Made by a program: the position numbers and the translations under genes. Under the pieces are notes generated by a model. It was not told where the DNA came from and searched no databases. It saw only the letters and a list, made by a program, of their open reading frames with translations. Shown piece by piece: positions 13,615-24,691 of a stretch of 64,000 nt of DNA. Numbering within the stretch: the first letter of the stretch is position 1; each line of letters starts with the position of its first letter. This DNA comes from Luzula sylvatica (lineage: Eukaryota > Streptophyta > Magnoliopsida > Poales > Juncaceae), in assembly GCA_946800325.1 (NCBI GenBank), contig OX326960.1, positions 16,268,393 to 16,332,392 on the forward strand, written 5' to 3'.

Positions 13615-15266
13615 AGAGACAAAGACGAGAAGGATACTTGGGAAGAAGGAGAACTAGTAATTGTTGGCATATGACAAGGGGGGTAATATATAAACTGGAA
13701 AGGCAGCTGAATCAATCCCGAACGTTGGAGGACAAGGAGAATCATCTCCAGTTCGTTACAGAACTGGACGAATCAACACGTACTGATCCGTTGGATACAA
13801 AAACTTCAACTGCACTGTTCATGTTCATCCAATTCGACCCCAAAAGAGATTATTCATAGACACAAGCCTTCATCTCCAGTTCTATTTAACCAATTTTCAT
13901 GAAACCCCCTCAAAGTCGCAAATTTACATTTTAGTCCTTGGTATTTTCTCTCATTTTAGATCAGAACCTGGTTAAAGTCTATTATGTATAAATGGTCGCC
14001 ACATTGAATGACTCATTTTAAAATCTTAAAATGCAAAATCAGCATAATATAATTAGCTACAGATCCATGAAATTATATAATTACAATTTTGCCCTCAGAC
14101 ATCCATATAAATTCTGCGGTTCCTCGAAACCACCTAGTGTTCGAGCAGCCTAATATTCTCTGTATTATTAAACCCTTAAAATTAATTTGCGACTGAATTG
14201 AGGATATTAGGGGCCAGTTGAGACCGAATTAGGGTTTAAGTAATCAGCCTGAATCAACATGGTAAGAGTAAGTTCGAAAATATTGGAGTAATTAGGTTTC
14301 ATTTTTCATTACTACAATAACTTTCCTTCATTTTTCATGTTTTGAAATTTAATAAGAGAAGGACTTCATTACGAGAAAAACCGAGGGTTTATTTTGCAAG
14401 AAAGAATGTGTGTTTGTGTGTAAAGTTCATAAGGATTGTATTTGTGGGTTTATTTTGCAAGTAATTTTAAGATTATTTTGCAGTACTTTGAAATTTTGTG
14501 GATTCTATTGTAATGTCGGTGCAAATTTTAAATGTTTTAGGTACCAAATATATAGTTTATAGGTTAGGTTTCGAAACGTGTTTGGTGCATTCACAATTAT
14601 TTGTGCATGTAATACATAGATTACTATCCCTTGTATCGATGGTATCGATCTAAATTGTACATCCACCACAAAAATGGGCTCGATAACAACACATTCCTTA
14701 GCTCGATAACAACACTTTCTAGATTTGGACATGTAACCCTATCTGGAGAACTAGGGAATGTGTTGTTATCGAGCCCGGCACAACATAATGACAGGCCCGG
14801 TCCGTGCCGATTCAGAAGTTCGGGTTTCGGGTCGTTCGGATCGTTTGGTTTCGGATCGCTTTCGGGTTCGGGTCATTCGGTTTTGGTTCGGTTTCGGGTT
14901 CGGGTCGTTGACTTTTCGACTTTTTCGGTTCGGTTCGGTTCGGGTTCGGGTTCGGACGGGTCGGGTCATTTTTTGGGTCGAGTCAGATTTTATCAGCTCT
15001 AGAAATACACGAAGCTTGTTCCTTGTATTGCGAAATACAGATTTTTCTTCAGTACGACAGAATACAGGGATTTCATGTTCAAAGTAATCAAACAACGGAT
15101 TTAAGCTAACCACTTGATTTCCTATTGTTCATCGTTTCTCTCCTCATTTCACATCTCATGATATATCCTAACCTCTAAGTTTCTAACCCTCGATATACTC
15201 TGTCAAATCTGATGATTGTTGTGGCCCAACCATCTCTCTCATCAGAATCCTCACCTCTAAGATATA
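13615..15266. other. Intergenic DNA with a GGTTCGG-rich low-complexity patch
   Basis: Mostly unique AT-rich DNA. 14,780-14,995 is a degenerate run of 'tcgggttcgg' words that keeps all frames open and gives spurious frames on both strands. Similar words occur in the hAT MITEs at 29.3 and 60.2 kb, so this is probably the remnant of a related element; I could not find its ends. An ATG directly followed by GTAAG at about 14,259 looks like a start-codon exon, but no downstream exon supports it. Confidence 0.5.
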
Positions 15267-15898
15267 ATGCAAGTCAAGTTTACGGAGTGCATGAGACGGA
15301 TACATAGATCACATTTTCATTCTCTCGTCGTGAGAACAAGAATCAAAAAATTTCAATTAGTTACCCATCGTGAGGAGCATTCCAAACAATTTTAAGATAT
15401 TTCGACATCAAAATTGGCAGAAAAGACGAAGTAATCAAATTTAGAATCTCATTATATGATCTCTATATCGTCGCCTTTTTTGTCAAAGGGCTTTGGTTCT
15501 ATTTTGATTTGCCTGTGCATAAGGAAAAGTTTGAATCGATGAGAAAATCGGGCGAAGCTATAGGTTTAGATAATAAAGGGAGCTATGGGAGTTTGGGTGG
15601 ATTATGCGAATTGATTTTTAATACAAAATCATTTGAAAATGCCTTCAAGGCCCTCATAAAATTCGAGAAAAAACGCTTTACGAAAAAAATTAAACGGGCC
15701 CTACGTTTCTTCATCATTGCTTTGTTCGAGAGTTTGCGTTTTCTTCGAGTTCAAGAAATAGTGAATATATCATTTTGTCCTTATAGTGGTGGCTCGAAAC
15801 TATCGAAAGTGCACCAAGGTATAATGATTTTAAGATGGAGGCATTATTCTAAAGAAGTTTTCGACGGTTTATATGATGATGTGAAAAATCAGACATGA
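15267..15898 (+). pseudogene. Ribosome-inactivating protein (rRNA N-glycosidase) homologue, frameshifted
   Basis: Plant RIPs remove one adenine from the sarcin-ricin loop of large-subunit rRNA. The main frame runs open from 15,374 to the stop at 15,898. In order it shows the region around the family's first conserved tyrosine (DLYIVAFF), a SYGSL segment where the second active-site tyrosine is expected, and the catalytic helix with ALFESLRF, which keeps the paired Glu (15,728-15,730) and Arg (15,737-15,739). A RW pair follows where the active-site tryptophan is expected. The N-terminal part lies in another frame (ATG at 15,267, stop at about 15,393), and the downstream frame has a stop at 15,371, so a small indel near 15,375-15,390 breaks the gene. 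There is no lectin chain. I infer a type 1-like, probably non-functional copy; a sequencing indel cannot be excluded. Confidence 0.65.
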
Positions 15899-17629
15899 CC
15901 AAAGATATTTAGAAAACCGGACATTTGTATCTTAAAACATTAAAAATGATTTCATATTACACTTTGGTATTATGGTTGACTATGAAAATTATTTTGTTGG
16001 TTGTTTGTTGAAAGTATTTTACACTTGGAAAAGATTAGCGTATTTTCGTGACTACTTTGTGTTCATTTGTGTTGTTTTCCAAAAAGATAATCATAGTATT
16101 GTTGTTGTTTTTACGAAAAATTGTCAATAAGTGTCAACAAATCATGCCCTTGTTAGTCTGGTCATTTCACTCGTATAGTCGTATTGTTTTATCTAATTTT
16201 GAATGAACATAAGTAAAGAATACATGTTTCATTGCACTCGCATTGTTTATCAACATTTGCAATACACATAAACAAAGAATACATTTTGTAGCCTCAGAAA
16301 TTTATTTTCATCATTGATTTACAATTAAGGAGCAAAATCTTGTGTGAAATTACAATGCATATGTAAATAACATAATTATCTAATAATTGATCATAAATTA
16401 AATTGACATAGAAACGATTTTCATTTGTACCTTGATATTTTTGAAGACAAACCCTAATTAATATTATAGTATATATCTTAAATAGATCAATCTTCTTCAA
16501 TAAGAATCTTTGTGGCACTTTCATTAAAAAGATAATGAGTAACCTAGAAATATCCAAAAATTTTATTATCAACAATTCAGTGACTTATTTGCAATTACCA
16601 ACAATACAGGGTTCTTTTCGCAAATATCCATTTATTACCTAAGAAGAACTTTGGTGAGAATTCGCTTCGTCTCTAATCTCTCACCAAGTAATAAAAAACA
16701 ATACATACATAAGCCACCAGTTTATGCAAGCATAATATAATTACAAAGTTTCATTTTTCTGATTAAAGAATAAAAAATACCCCTCAATTATCTCGTAATA
16801 GAAGACTGAAAAAATAAATTTCATCAATAATGCAGGGGTAATTTTAAAATATCCCCAAATTATATTACAATAAAAGACCCAAGTATTTTTTCAATACAAA
16901 ACCTAATCAATATTATATTATATTACATGCTTTGAAGTTTGAATGTACATATCTATCTCATTATAAGTTACATGCAAAAGTCCCAATTTCCAATCATCAA
17001 CATTCATGGACTTTTTTGCAATTATAAAAAATACAGGGTTCTCTTTACAATTATTCAGTATTACCTTAAGAAGAACTTGACTGAGTATTCGCGTCCCAAA
17101 ACCTAACTCAGAAAAGAGAGAAAAAAAAAAGGAAGAAAATCAATGGTGCTTTTTTCAGTACTAATAAATCGTTTTCAGTATCAATTTCAAATTAATAATT
17201 TCTATAAAATTTTCGTGGTAATTATATACTATTTCACGCATCGCCAGTATAATAACTAACTTCAGTGTTAATGCATCGTTGACAGTGTCAATATATTCCA
17301 ATTTACCGCAAAAAAAAAAAACAATCTAATTTGTACATGAAGCTGGCATGGCAAATTCTTATTGGCTGTAATTCCAATGGGTTGGCTGATTATATCCAAT
17401 AAGAAGCTGCCACGTCAGCTTTGAGTCAAAATGAAGACGAACCGTAATTACCCAAATGCGTCTTTTTTTTCTATTGTTTGGTTTGATATTTTTCCGTAAC
17501 TCCAATTTTTCTAAATAAACTGCAATTCATGTATAATAAAATCAATCGTATAATCTGTAAAACTGAAAAAAATAAATAAGATAAATATAAGTTGTGTAAA
17601 ATTTTATGAAGCAGGATATAATTGTAAAT
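15899..17629. other. AT-rich intergenic DNA with a diverged duplicated block and a hairpin
   Basis: No gene supported. 16,430-16,670 and 16,880-17,110 are diverged copies of one block: each has 'aaaccctaat..atatta' and then 'aatacagggttct' followed by 'aagaagaactt'. 17,341-17,421 is a compact inverted repeat (separate entry). Confidence 0.5.
17341..17421. repeat. Short inverted repeat, about 80 bp
   Basis: Arms GCTGGCATGGCA..TTCTTATTGG and, on the other strand, GCTGACGTGGCA..TTCTTATTGG enclose about 20 bases. One arm holds an ACGT core of G-box type (GACGTGGC). It could be a tiny foldback element lying downstream of the F-box pseudogene. Confidence 0.45.
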
Positions 17630-18885
17630 ATATCTAGAGAGGCCCAGAGGGCATAAAGTTTCAAATATCGAAGAGAAGAGCATTTTCGAATAAAATGTGT
17701 AGCAACGCTTTATCTGTTATCTTAATGCACCTATTATATACATGACAAATAAAAATAAAAAATCATATTAAAATATAACCGTATATATTAGGGAAAAAAA
17801 GTATATGAAAATGTATTTAATTATTATACCTGGTAACATTTAACTCTTCAAGACATGGATATTTATCAGAGATTAGTATCATACTTTGATCTGTAATATT
17901 CTACACATGAACAAATAAAATATTACTGATTATAATGATATTATCATAATTCATAAATATGAATAAATGACAACAAGAACAAATTTTACCGTATAAAGTT
18001 ATAAACCACTCAAATTAAGGTCGATTATATGCTCGCAATTATTCAATATATGCTTTATACTTGAGTCTGTTAATCTATATCAATAATAAAAACCCTTAAT
18101 TAAATTTTTTAAAATAAAACCAAAATAGAAAAAAGAAAAAAAAGTTGTGTATTAAAATGATATATATAATAAGAGATTCACTTACCCAACATTTCAATAT
18201 AACGAGATAAAATGAAGATTCGGGCAAATTCTGGTTATGGCTTTGATTCCTTTATCAGAAATTTATTGACATGCATTCAGATTTAGGGTTTCTAATAATT
18301 TTAGTGATTCAAATCCCTGCATTCGATGGATGCAAAAATCAATGATAATAAATCAAATTTGAGTATGAGGAATTAAGTAGATAAATTTGAGATTTGAAAA
18401 TGAGGATTTATGTTATATACCTTAGTTTTCAGGTGAAGAAGATGTTTGTCTTCGATATCTTGTGCAAATTCCAAGTTAATTTCATTCATATTCTGATACC
18501 TTGTCTAAATAGCAAAATGGAATATGCATTCAGAAGCGCTTCGGTTCAGATTATATGAGAAGAATTGAAAAGGATTATGGAAGTTCAAATGAAATTTCAC
18601 CAGTGAAAGGGCCGAATGAGGCGATCTCCAGCTCGTTTTGCCTCTGAAAGTCGAGAACCTGGTATGCAGATTGAATTATTACAGTGATAAAATTCTGGTA
18701 AATCAGTTCAAATTGAAGATTCAAATGCAAAAAGAAAGTGAAATCCGGACTGTAAAATCTTGAAAAATGACAGAACCTTCCAGAGCTGAGGATTGCAGAG
18801 AAGGGCATGATAGCACCAAGGACTCACGAGGAGAAGAGCATAGAGATCCCTCTGGTTCAGTCTCGCGCCGACGATGGCCATCACT

Positions 18886-18890
18886 TTGGG
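18886..18890. repeat. Target-site duplication, left copy (TTGGG)
   Basis: TTGGG directly precedes the TGTGATGACC end of the LTR and recurs directly after the other LTR at 24,692-24,696. Removing the element and one copy rejoins the F-box exon in frame. Confidence 0.95.
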
Positions 18891-19374
18891 TGTGATGACC
18901 CCAACAGGATTCACCAATTAATCAAGTATTAAGGACCAATTTAACAAACAAACGATCAAAGAAACTCGGATAATCTTCACTGAGATTTCACGAGATGAAC
19001 TTAACCGCCATAGTTCTTACAAAAACCAATATAATATTCTGGATAACTCATAAACCCTAAAACTCTCACTTAAATACCTATTACAATGCAGTAAAAGTAA
19101 TTACTAATTTAAACCTTTACAAATCACAAGAAGATGAATAGTACATCCCGTTATTCCTTTCTCAACAGAGTGGGCCTTCTTATGTCAGCCCAGTATTCCC
19201 TCCTCATCCTCTCAAACGTTCACACGTGCCTTCATCTCCTTTACTCATCTTAATCCTTCTTCAATCTATCCAACGATCCTTATTCTCCCGCTCTCTATTC
19301 AAATTTAAACTGCATTTAATACAAAATAGTCCCTACTTTTATTTATTTTACAAATAGATCCCTGGGATATAACA
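18891..19374 (-). repeat. 3' LTR of the chromovirus
   Basis: 484 bp, plus-strand ends TGTGATGACC...GGATATAACA. Read on the minus strand, its last bases supply an ATG (MVNPVGVIT) that runs in frame into the host F-box exon at the junction. Confidence 0.95.
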
Positions 19375-19377
19375 ATA

Positions 19378-19391
19378 CCCCTTCCTTCTCT
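19378..19391 (-). other. Polypurine tract
   Basis: Minus-strand GAGAAGGAAGGGG lies three bases upstream of the 3' LTR, the usual place and composition for the plus-strand primer. Confidence 0.85.
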
Positions 19392-19401
19392 AAGCCTTGT
19401 C

Positions 19402-22400
19402 TCAAGGCTTAAACCCTGGATATTTCTCCTTAAGATGATCATAATCTTCCCACGTCGCATCGCACTCAGGAAGATTTGACCATTTCACCTTCAACCTTAC
19501 ACCCACCGCATTATCCTTCTTGTATATCTCTCTATCCAGCACTTCCACTGGTTCAATTCTTAAATACCCATCTGTACCAACTAAAGGCAGTTGTGGTACC
19601 ACCATTTTCTTTTTTCCCACCTTCTTCTTGAGCTGAGACACATGAAACACAGGGTGTATCTGCGACTCTTCTGGAAGTTTGAGCTTATACGCCACTTCTC
19701 CAATTTTTTTACTAATTTCATATGGACCATAAAATCGGGAATGAAGTTTAGTGCCTTTGTTCATGGTTAAGCTGGTTTGGCGATAGGGTTGCATTTTTAA
19801 AAATACCATATCCCCTATTTCAAATTTTCTCTCAATTCTTTTCTTATCTGCATAAAGCTTCATCCTTTCTTGAGCTTTAATGAGATTATCCTTAATAATC
19901 TGCATGGCACTTGTTCTCTCTTTATACCATTCATCTACAGAACTCACCTTTGATTTAGGTATTGAACCAATTTCTATCTGTTTAGGGCTGTAGCCATACA
20001 GGGTTTCGAAGGGTGTGGATTTCAAGGAGTTATGATAACTGGTGTTATACCAGTACTCAGCTTGGCTGAGCCACGAATGCCACTTCTTAGGTACATTTGC
20101 AATCATGCACCTAAGATATGTCTCGAGACATTGGTTAAGCCTCTCTGACTGTCCATCGCTCTGAGGATGATAAGCAGTGGAAAGATTCAGTTTAGTCCCT
20201 TGAATTTTAAACAATTCCTGCCAGAAATTACTCGTGAATATTTTATCTCTATCGCTAACAATTTCTTTTGGTAACCCATGCAGCTTCACAACTTGATCAT
20301 AGAATTGTTTCGCAACTGTTTGTGCATTGAATGGGTGAGTTAAGCTTAAGAAATGTGCATATTTAGTGAGTCTGTCAATGACTACTAAAATACAATCTTT
20401 TCCTTCTGATTTCGGAAGTCCTTCTATGAAATCCATGGAAATGCATTCCCATGCTTCTCCGGGAATGGCCAGAGGTTGAAGAAGACCCGGGCTAGCCACC
20501 TTTTCATTCTTATTTCTCTGACATGTGTCGCATTGAGACACAAATTGATGAACATCCCCTTTGATTCCTTTCCAATAAAATATTTTTTTCATTCTCTGAT
20601 AAGTATTTTGTATGCCTGAATGGCCCCCCACTGCACTATCATGCATTTCTTTCATCAATTTTTCCTTCAACTCGGTGTTACTACCAATCACTAATCTTCC
20701 TTTATATCTCACAACCCCATTCTCCATGGAGTAATCCTTCATCTCTTCATTTTTTATCAAAATTCCTTCTATTAGTTTCTGACATTGTTCATCTTCCTCA
20801 TAACTTTTGGCCACTTCTTGGTACCAGATTGGCACTACTGAACTGATTGTATTTAACTCTCCATCATCCATTTCCTTATGATATTCTTCTGGTATCCTAG
20901 ATAACGCGTCCGCCACTCTATTTTCAATTCCCTTCTTGTACAAAATCTCGTAATCGAGCCCCATTAATTTCACCAGTCCTTTGTGTTGCAATTGGGTGTT
21001 AATTTTTCCACTCAGTAGGTATTTTAAGGATTCGTGATCAGTTTTGATCTTGAATTTTCTTCCTAACAGGTAATGTTTCCACTTCTCGATTGCCATCAAT
21101 ACTGCCATTAACTCTTTCTCGTACACTGATCTTCCTCTATTCTTCTGTCCTAATGCCTTGCTAAGGAAAGCAATGGGCTGACCTTGCTGCATTAAAACTG
21201 CCCCCAATCCTTCTCCACTGGCATCCGTTTCGATCACAAATCCTTCCTCAAAATTGGGTAACCTAAGGACTGGAGCTTCCGTCATTTTAATTTTGAGTTG
21301 TTGGAATGCATCGAGCGCCATGTCATTCCACAAGAATCCCCCTTTCTTCAACAATTGAGTTAGTGGCTTGCTAATCAACCCATAATTGCGTATGAATTTG
21401 CGGTAATATCCGGTTAGCCCTAAAAACCCTCTTAATTGTTTCAAGTTTTTTGGTAATGGCCACTCACTCATAGCTCTGATCTTCTCCGGATCAGTTGCCA
21501 CTCCTTCCTGGCTGATTACATGACCCAAATAATCGATCTGAGTCACTCCGAACTGGCATTTCGATCTTTTGGCGTAGAGTTGGTTCTGTGACAATACGTC
21601 GAACACCTCACGGAGGTGTTGTAAGTGCGCTGTTTCATCACGACTATAAATAAGAATGTCGTCGAAGAAAACAAGCACGAACCTTCTCAGAAACGGAGCA
21701 AACAGCTTGTTCATCACTGCTTGAAACGTCGCCGGGGCGTTTGTTAACCCGAACGGCATAACTAAGAATTCGAAATGCCCCCCATGCGTTCGAAATGCTG
21801 TCTTGAAAACATCTTCTTCCGCCATTCTGATTTGGTGATACCCTGAACGCAAATCTAATTTGGAAAACACTTTAGAACCCTGCAATTCATCCAAAAGATC
21901 ATCGATCACCGGTATAGGAAACTTATCTTTTATCGTTTGTGAATTGAGCTGGCGATAATCAACACAGAATCTCCACGATCCGTCCTTTTTGCCCACCAAG
22001 ATCACCGGAGATGCAAATGGGCTTTGGCTGTCACGAATCACCCCACTGTCCATCATCTCCTTCACCAATCTTTCAATTTCTTCCTTCTGGAATCTTGAGT
22101 ATCGATAAGGTCTGGTTTGTATTGGTTTGGATCCTGGTTCGAGCAAGATTCGGTGGTCACAATCCCTTTGAGGAGGTAAAGATCGTGGTTCCTCAAAAAT
22201 AACGGAATAGAGTTCTAAGATGGAATTCAACTCCCGTTTTTCTTCATTTCGCTTTCCCACATTCCAGTTTTCATCCGAGCTCGAAGTTGTCTTCTGGGCT
22301 GGTGGGGATTGGGAAAGAACTTCTAAGTTTCCAACATAAGCCAGATTGCAAATTTGGTTTTTTGAAAACCAGGAATTTAATCTTTTCCCTTCCATCATAT

Positions 22401-24165
22401 CTATCTCTTTGCAATTCTTCTTCTCCGCCATTAATTCAATCCTTTTCTCGTTCATTTTGAAGCTAATTCTTCCATCTTCATAATCGAACTCCACCGGACT
22501 CATCAAATTCATCCAATCAGTACCCAAAACCATATCAACAGTTCCCAATTCTAGAATCCTAGCATCAAATTCAAATTCAATTCCTTGCATCGACCACTTG
22601 AATTCCTTGATTACAGAATCAGAAACAACTCTAGCTCCGCTAGCCACGGTAATTACCATCGGTTTGATTAGGGATGATTTAAGGCCCACTAATTTAGCAA
22701 ATTTTGGGTCTAAGAAGGTATGTGAACTCCCACTGTCGATCAGTATCACCAAAATTTTCTTTTTATGTATTCCCCTGACCTTAAGCGTTTCTATACCTTC
22801 CTTATTTCCATTAATGGTATTAACGGTAATACTCATTAACTCTGGTTGGCTCGAATCATCCTCCTCTTTTGTCTCTTCCTCTGTCTTTTCTTCATTGGAA
22901 TTACTATTGCGTGATACAGTGCTTGAACCTGAGTCCTCCGATTGGTGAACAATCATGTGTACCGTCCCTTTCTTGGGCCTAAATTTACAATCGTGCTTGG
23001 AAGAAAATTTCTCAGGGCACCAGTAACATAGACCATCTCTCCTCCTTTGCTCAAAATCAATGACTCTCGTCGATTTCTCTTTATCCTTATAAGTCTTATA
23101 CCCCTTATTCTCTTTCACGACTATTCCTTTACTAACCACCTTACTCTTACGAACATCATCTAACCCTTCTTCATAATGCCGCGCATTGTCGTAAGCTTGC
23201 CACAAGTTTCTGGGACGGGAAACCAATACTTGCGATCGAATTTCTCTACTCAACCCGGCTATGAAGCAGTCCATAAAAAAATAATCGTCTAATTGAGGAT
23301 ACTCATGAGCCACCAAATTCTTCAATTGTTCAAAACGAATTCTATAATCCTTCACTGAACCTTTTTGTTTAATCATGTGTAATTCTCCTACAGGACCCAA
23401 TGCCAGTTTACTCTCGAATCTTCGGCATAGATCACGAGTGAACTGGGGCCATGTAGGTACCTCTCTCATACTCATCTGGTATCCGATGTACCAATCGTTA
23501 GCTTCCCCCACCAGGTATAAGGCTGCCAAATCCACCTTTAATCTTTCAGCTACTCGACACACCTTAAAATAACCTTCACATTTCAAGATCCATGATTTGG
23601 GGTGATCACCTTCGAAGTATAAGATCTCAGCTCTTGGTTTCGGGTTATAAATATGATCGTTATCATGACCCTCATCTCTGTCTCTATCTCGCCGATGCTC
23701 TCTCCGGCGATGCCGATCTCGATCTCTCACTGGACTGGGTTCTCTGTCATTCCAGTCGAATTCAGGTTGATAATCGCCGTCATTGTCCCTCTCTATTGAT
23801 CTATGAGATTGTCTTCTCCCATAAGATTGATGGATCTCTGTTTTTCTTTGCCTCTCATTCCTCTTCGAATTATCCCCTTCCTCCATTACTCTTTTTCCTT
23901 TATTCAATTGATGAGGAATGATATGGGTTGACTCGGATTCTTGGCGCGGACTACGATTATTACCCCCTTGATTCAGGAGAAGGTTCTCCATCCTCATCAT
24001 AGTATCTCGCATATTCTTAAACTCGTCATCATGCTTCAACAAAACTCCTTCAATCCTCAACTGAGTGGCTTGCAATTGGCATACCTCCTTCTCGAGCTCT
24101 TGAGTTTTACCCATACTCTCACTCCAGGCTGCCTCCATCTCAGATTGATTACGAGTCTTTGTCAT
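19402..24165 (-). CDS. Gag-Pol polyprotein of the chromovirus
   Basis: Single uninterrupted frame. It is open to 24,234, but the first 23 codons lie in the LTR and primer-site region, so the methionine at 24,165 is the likelier start (about 1,587 aa). In order: gag with WPQFTRDLCRRF; a CX2CX7HXC zinc knuckle (CYWCPEKFSSKHDC); protease with LIDSGSSHTF (about 22,730); reverse transcriptase with YRQLN and FFDDILIYS (about 21,650); RNase H with ETDASGEGLGAVL (about 21,230); integrase with an HHCC zinc region (20,500-20,650) and a D-D-E core (about 20,430, 20,250 and 20,155); and a C-terminal chromodomain with WSNLPECDATWEDYDHL (19,410-19,560). The order PR-RT-RH-IN plus chromodomain defines a chromovirus. 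All catalytic residues checked are present, so it could be autonomous. Confidence 0.95.
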   Translation of the reverse strand: MTKTRNQSEMEAAWSESMGKTQELEKEVCQLQATQLRIEGVLLKHDDEFKNMRDTMMRMENLLLNQGGNNRSPRQESESTHIIPHQLNKGKRVMEEGDNSKRNERQRKTEIHQSYGRRQSHRSIERDNDGDYQPEFDWNDREPSPVRDRDRHRRREHRRDRDRDEGHDNDHIYNPKPRAEILYFEGDHPKSWILKCEGYFKVCRVAERLKVDLAALYLVGEANDWYIGYQMSMREVPTWPQFTRDLCRRFESKLALGPVGELHMIKQKGSVKDYRIRFEQLKNLVAHEYPQLDDYFFMDCFIAGLSREIRSQVLVSRPRNLWQAYDNARHYEEGLDDVRKSKVVSKGIVVKENKGYKTYKDKEKSTRVIDFEQRRRDGLCYWCPEKFSSKHDCKFRPKKGTVHMIVHQSEDSGSSTVSRNSNSNEEKTEEETKEEDDSSQPELMSITVNTINGNKEGIETLKVRGIHKKKILVILIDSGSSHTFLDPKFAKLVGLKSSLIKPMVITVASGARVVSDSVIKEFKWSMQGIEFEFDARILELGTVDMVLGTDWMNLMSPVEFDYEDGRISFKMNEKRIELMAEKKNCKEIDMMEGKRLNSWFSKNQICNLAYVGNLEVLSQSPPAQKTTSSSDENWNVGKRNEEKRELNSILELYSVIFEEPRSLPPQRDCDHRILLEPGSKPIQTRPYRYSRFQKEEIERLVKEMMDSGVIRDSQSPFASPVILVGKKDGSWRFCVDYRQLNSQTIKDKFPIPVIDDLLDELQGSKVFSKLDLRSGYHQIRMAEEDVFKTAFRTHGGHFEFLVMPFGLTNAPATFQAVMNKLFAPFLRRFVLVFFDDILIYSRDETAHLQHLREVFDVLSQNQLYAKRSKCQFGVTQIDYLGHVISQEGVATDPEKIRAMSEWPLPKNLKQLRGFLGLTGYYRKFIRNYGLISKPLTQLLKKGGFLWNDMALDAFQQLKIKMTEAPVLRLPNFEEGFVIETDASGEGLGAVLMQQGQPIAFLSKALGQKNRGRSVYEKELMAVLMAIEKWKHYLLGRKFKIKTDHESLKYLLSGKINTQLQHKGLVKLMGLDYEILYKKGIENRVADALSRIPEEYHKEMDDGELNTISSVVPIWYQEVAKSYEEDEQCQKLIEGILIKNEEMKDYSMENGVVRYKGRLVIGSNTELKEKLMKEMHDSAVGGHSGIQNTYQRMKKIFYWKGIKGDVHQFVSQCDTCQRNKNEKVASPGLLQPLAIPGEAWECISMDFIEGLPKSEGKDCILVVIDRLTKYAHFLSLTHPFNAQTVAKQFYDQVVKLHGLPKEIVSDRDKIFTSNFWQELFKIQGTKLNLSTAYHPQSDGQSERLNQCLETYLRCMIANVPKKWHSWLSQAEYWYNTSYHNSLKSTPFETLYGYSPKQIEIGSIPKSKVSSVDEWYKERTSAMQIIKDNLIKAQERMKLYADKKRIERKFEIGDMVFLKMQPYRQTSLTMNKGTKLHSRFYGPYEISKKIGEVAYKLKLPEESQIHPVFHVSQLKKKVGKKKMVVPQLPLVGTDGYLRIEPVEVLDREIYKKDNAVGVRLKVKWSNLPECDATWEDYDHLKEKYPGFKP

Positions 24166-24193
24166 TTCAGCAGGTCGAACGAGGCTTCGAACT

Positions 24194-24205
24194 GCTCTGA
24201 TACCA
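24194..24205 (-). other. Primer-binding site, initiator tRNA-Met type
   Basis: Minus-strand TGGTATCAGAGC begins two bases after the 5' LTR, the standard site complementary to the 3' end of initiator tRNA-Met. Confidence 0.92.
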
Positions 24206-24207
24206 AC

Positions 24208-24691
24208 TGTGATGACCCCAACAGGATTCACCAATTAATCAAGTATTAAGGACCAATTTAACAAACAAACGATCAAAGAAACTCGGATAATCTTCACTGA
24301 GATTTCACGAGATGAACTTAACCGCCATAGTTCTTACAAAAACCAATATAATATTCTGGATAACTCATAAACCCTAAAACTCTCACTTAAATACCTATTA
24401 CAATGCAGTAAAAGTAATTACTAATTTAAACCTTTACAAATCACAAGAAGATGAATAGTACATCCCGTTATTCCTTTCTCAACAGAGTGGGCCTTCTTAT
24501 GTCAGCCCAGTATTCCCTCCTCATCCTCTCAAACGTTCACACGTGCCTTCATCTCCTTTACTCATCTTAATCCTTCTTCAATCTATCCAACGATCCTTAT
24601 TCTCCCGCTCTCTATTCAAATTTAAACTGCATTTAATACAAAATAGTCCCTACTTTTATTTATTTTACAAATAGATCCCTGGGATATAACA
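24208..24691 (-). repeat. 5' LTR of the chromovirus
   Basis: 484 bp. Reads the same as the 3' LTR throughout by eye. It should carry the element's promoter on the minus strand. Confidence 0.95.

Larger units (their letters stand above)
18891..24691 (-). mobile_element. Complete Ty3/gypsy chromovirus LTR retrotransposon
   Basis: 5,801 bp on the minus strand. Two 484-bp LTRs, TG...CA ended, appear identical by eye. The 5-bp target duplication TTGGG is at 18,886-18,890 and 24,692-24,696. A primer site complementary to initiator tRNA-Met and a polypurine tract sit next to the LTRs, and one long gag-pol frame fills the interior. Matching LTRs and an open frame mean a recent insertion. It lies in exon 1 of the F-box pseudogene in the same transcriptional direction. 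Confidence 0.97.

Noticed and set aside
14259..14280. ATG directly followed by GTAAG, like a start-codon exon of a ribosomal protein gene
   Set aside because: No downstream exon with a recognisable protein follows before the RIP homologue.
14631..15113. Three long overlapping frames on both strands
   Set aside because: They come from a degenerate TCGGGTTCGG repeat that lacks stops in several frames; composition, not coding.
21992..24249. Several plus-strand frames inside the retrotransposon
   Set aside because: Shadows of the minus-strand gag-pol frame.
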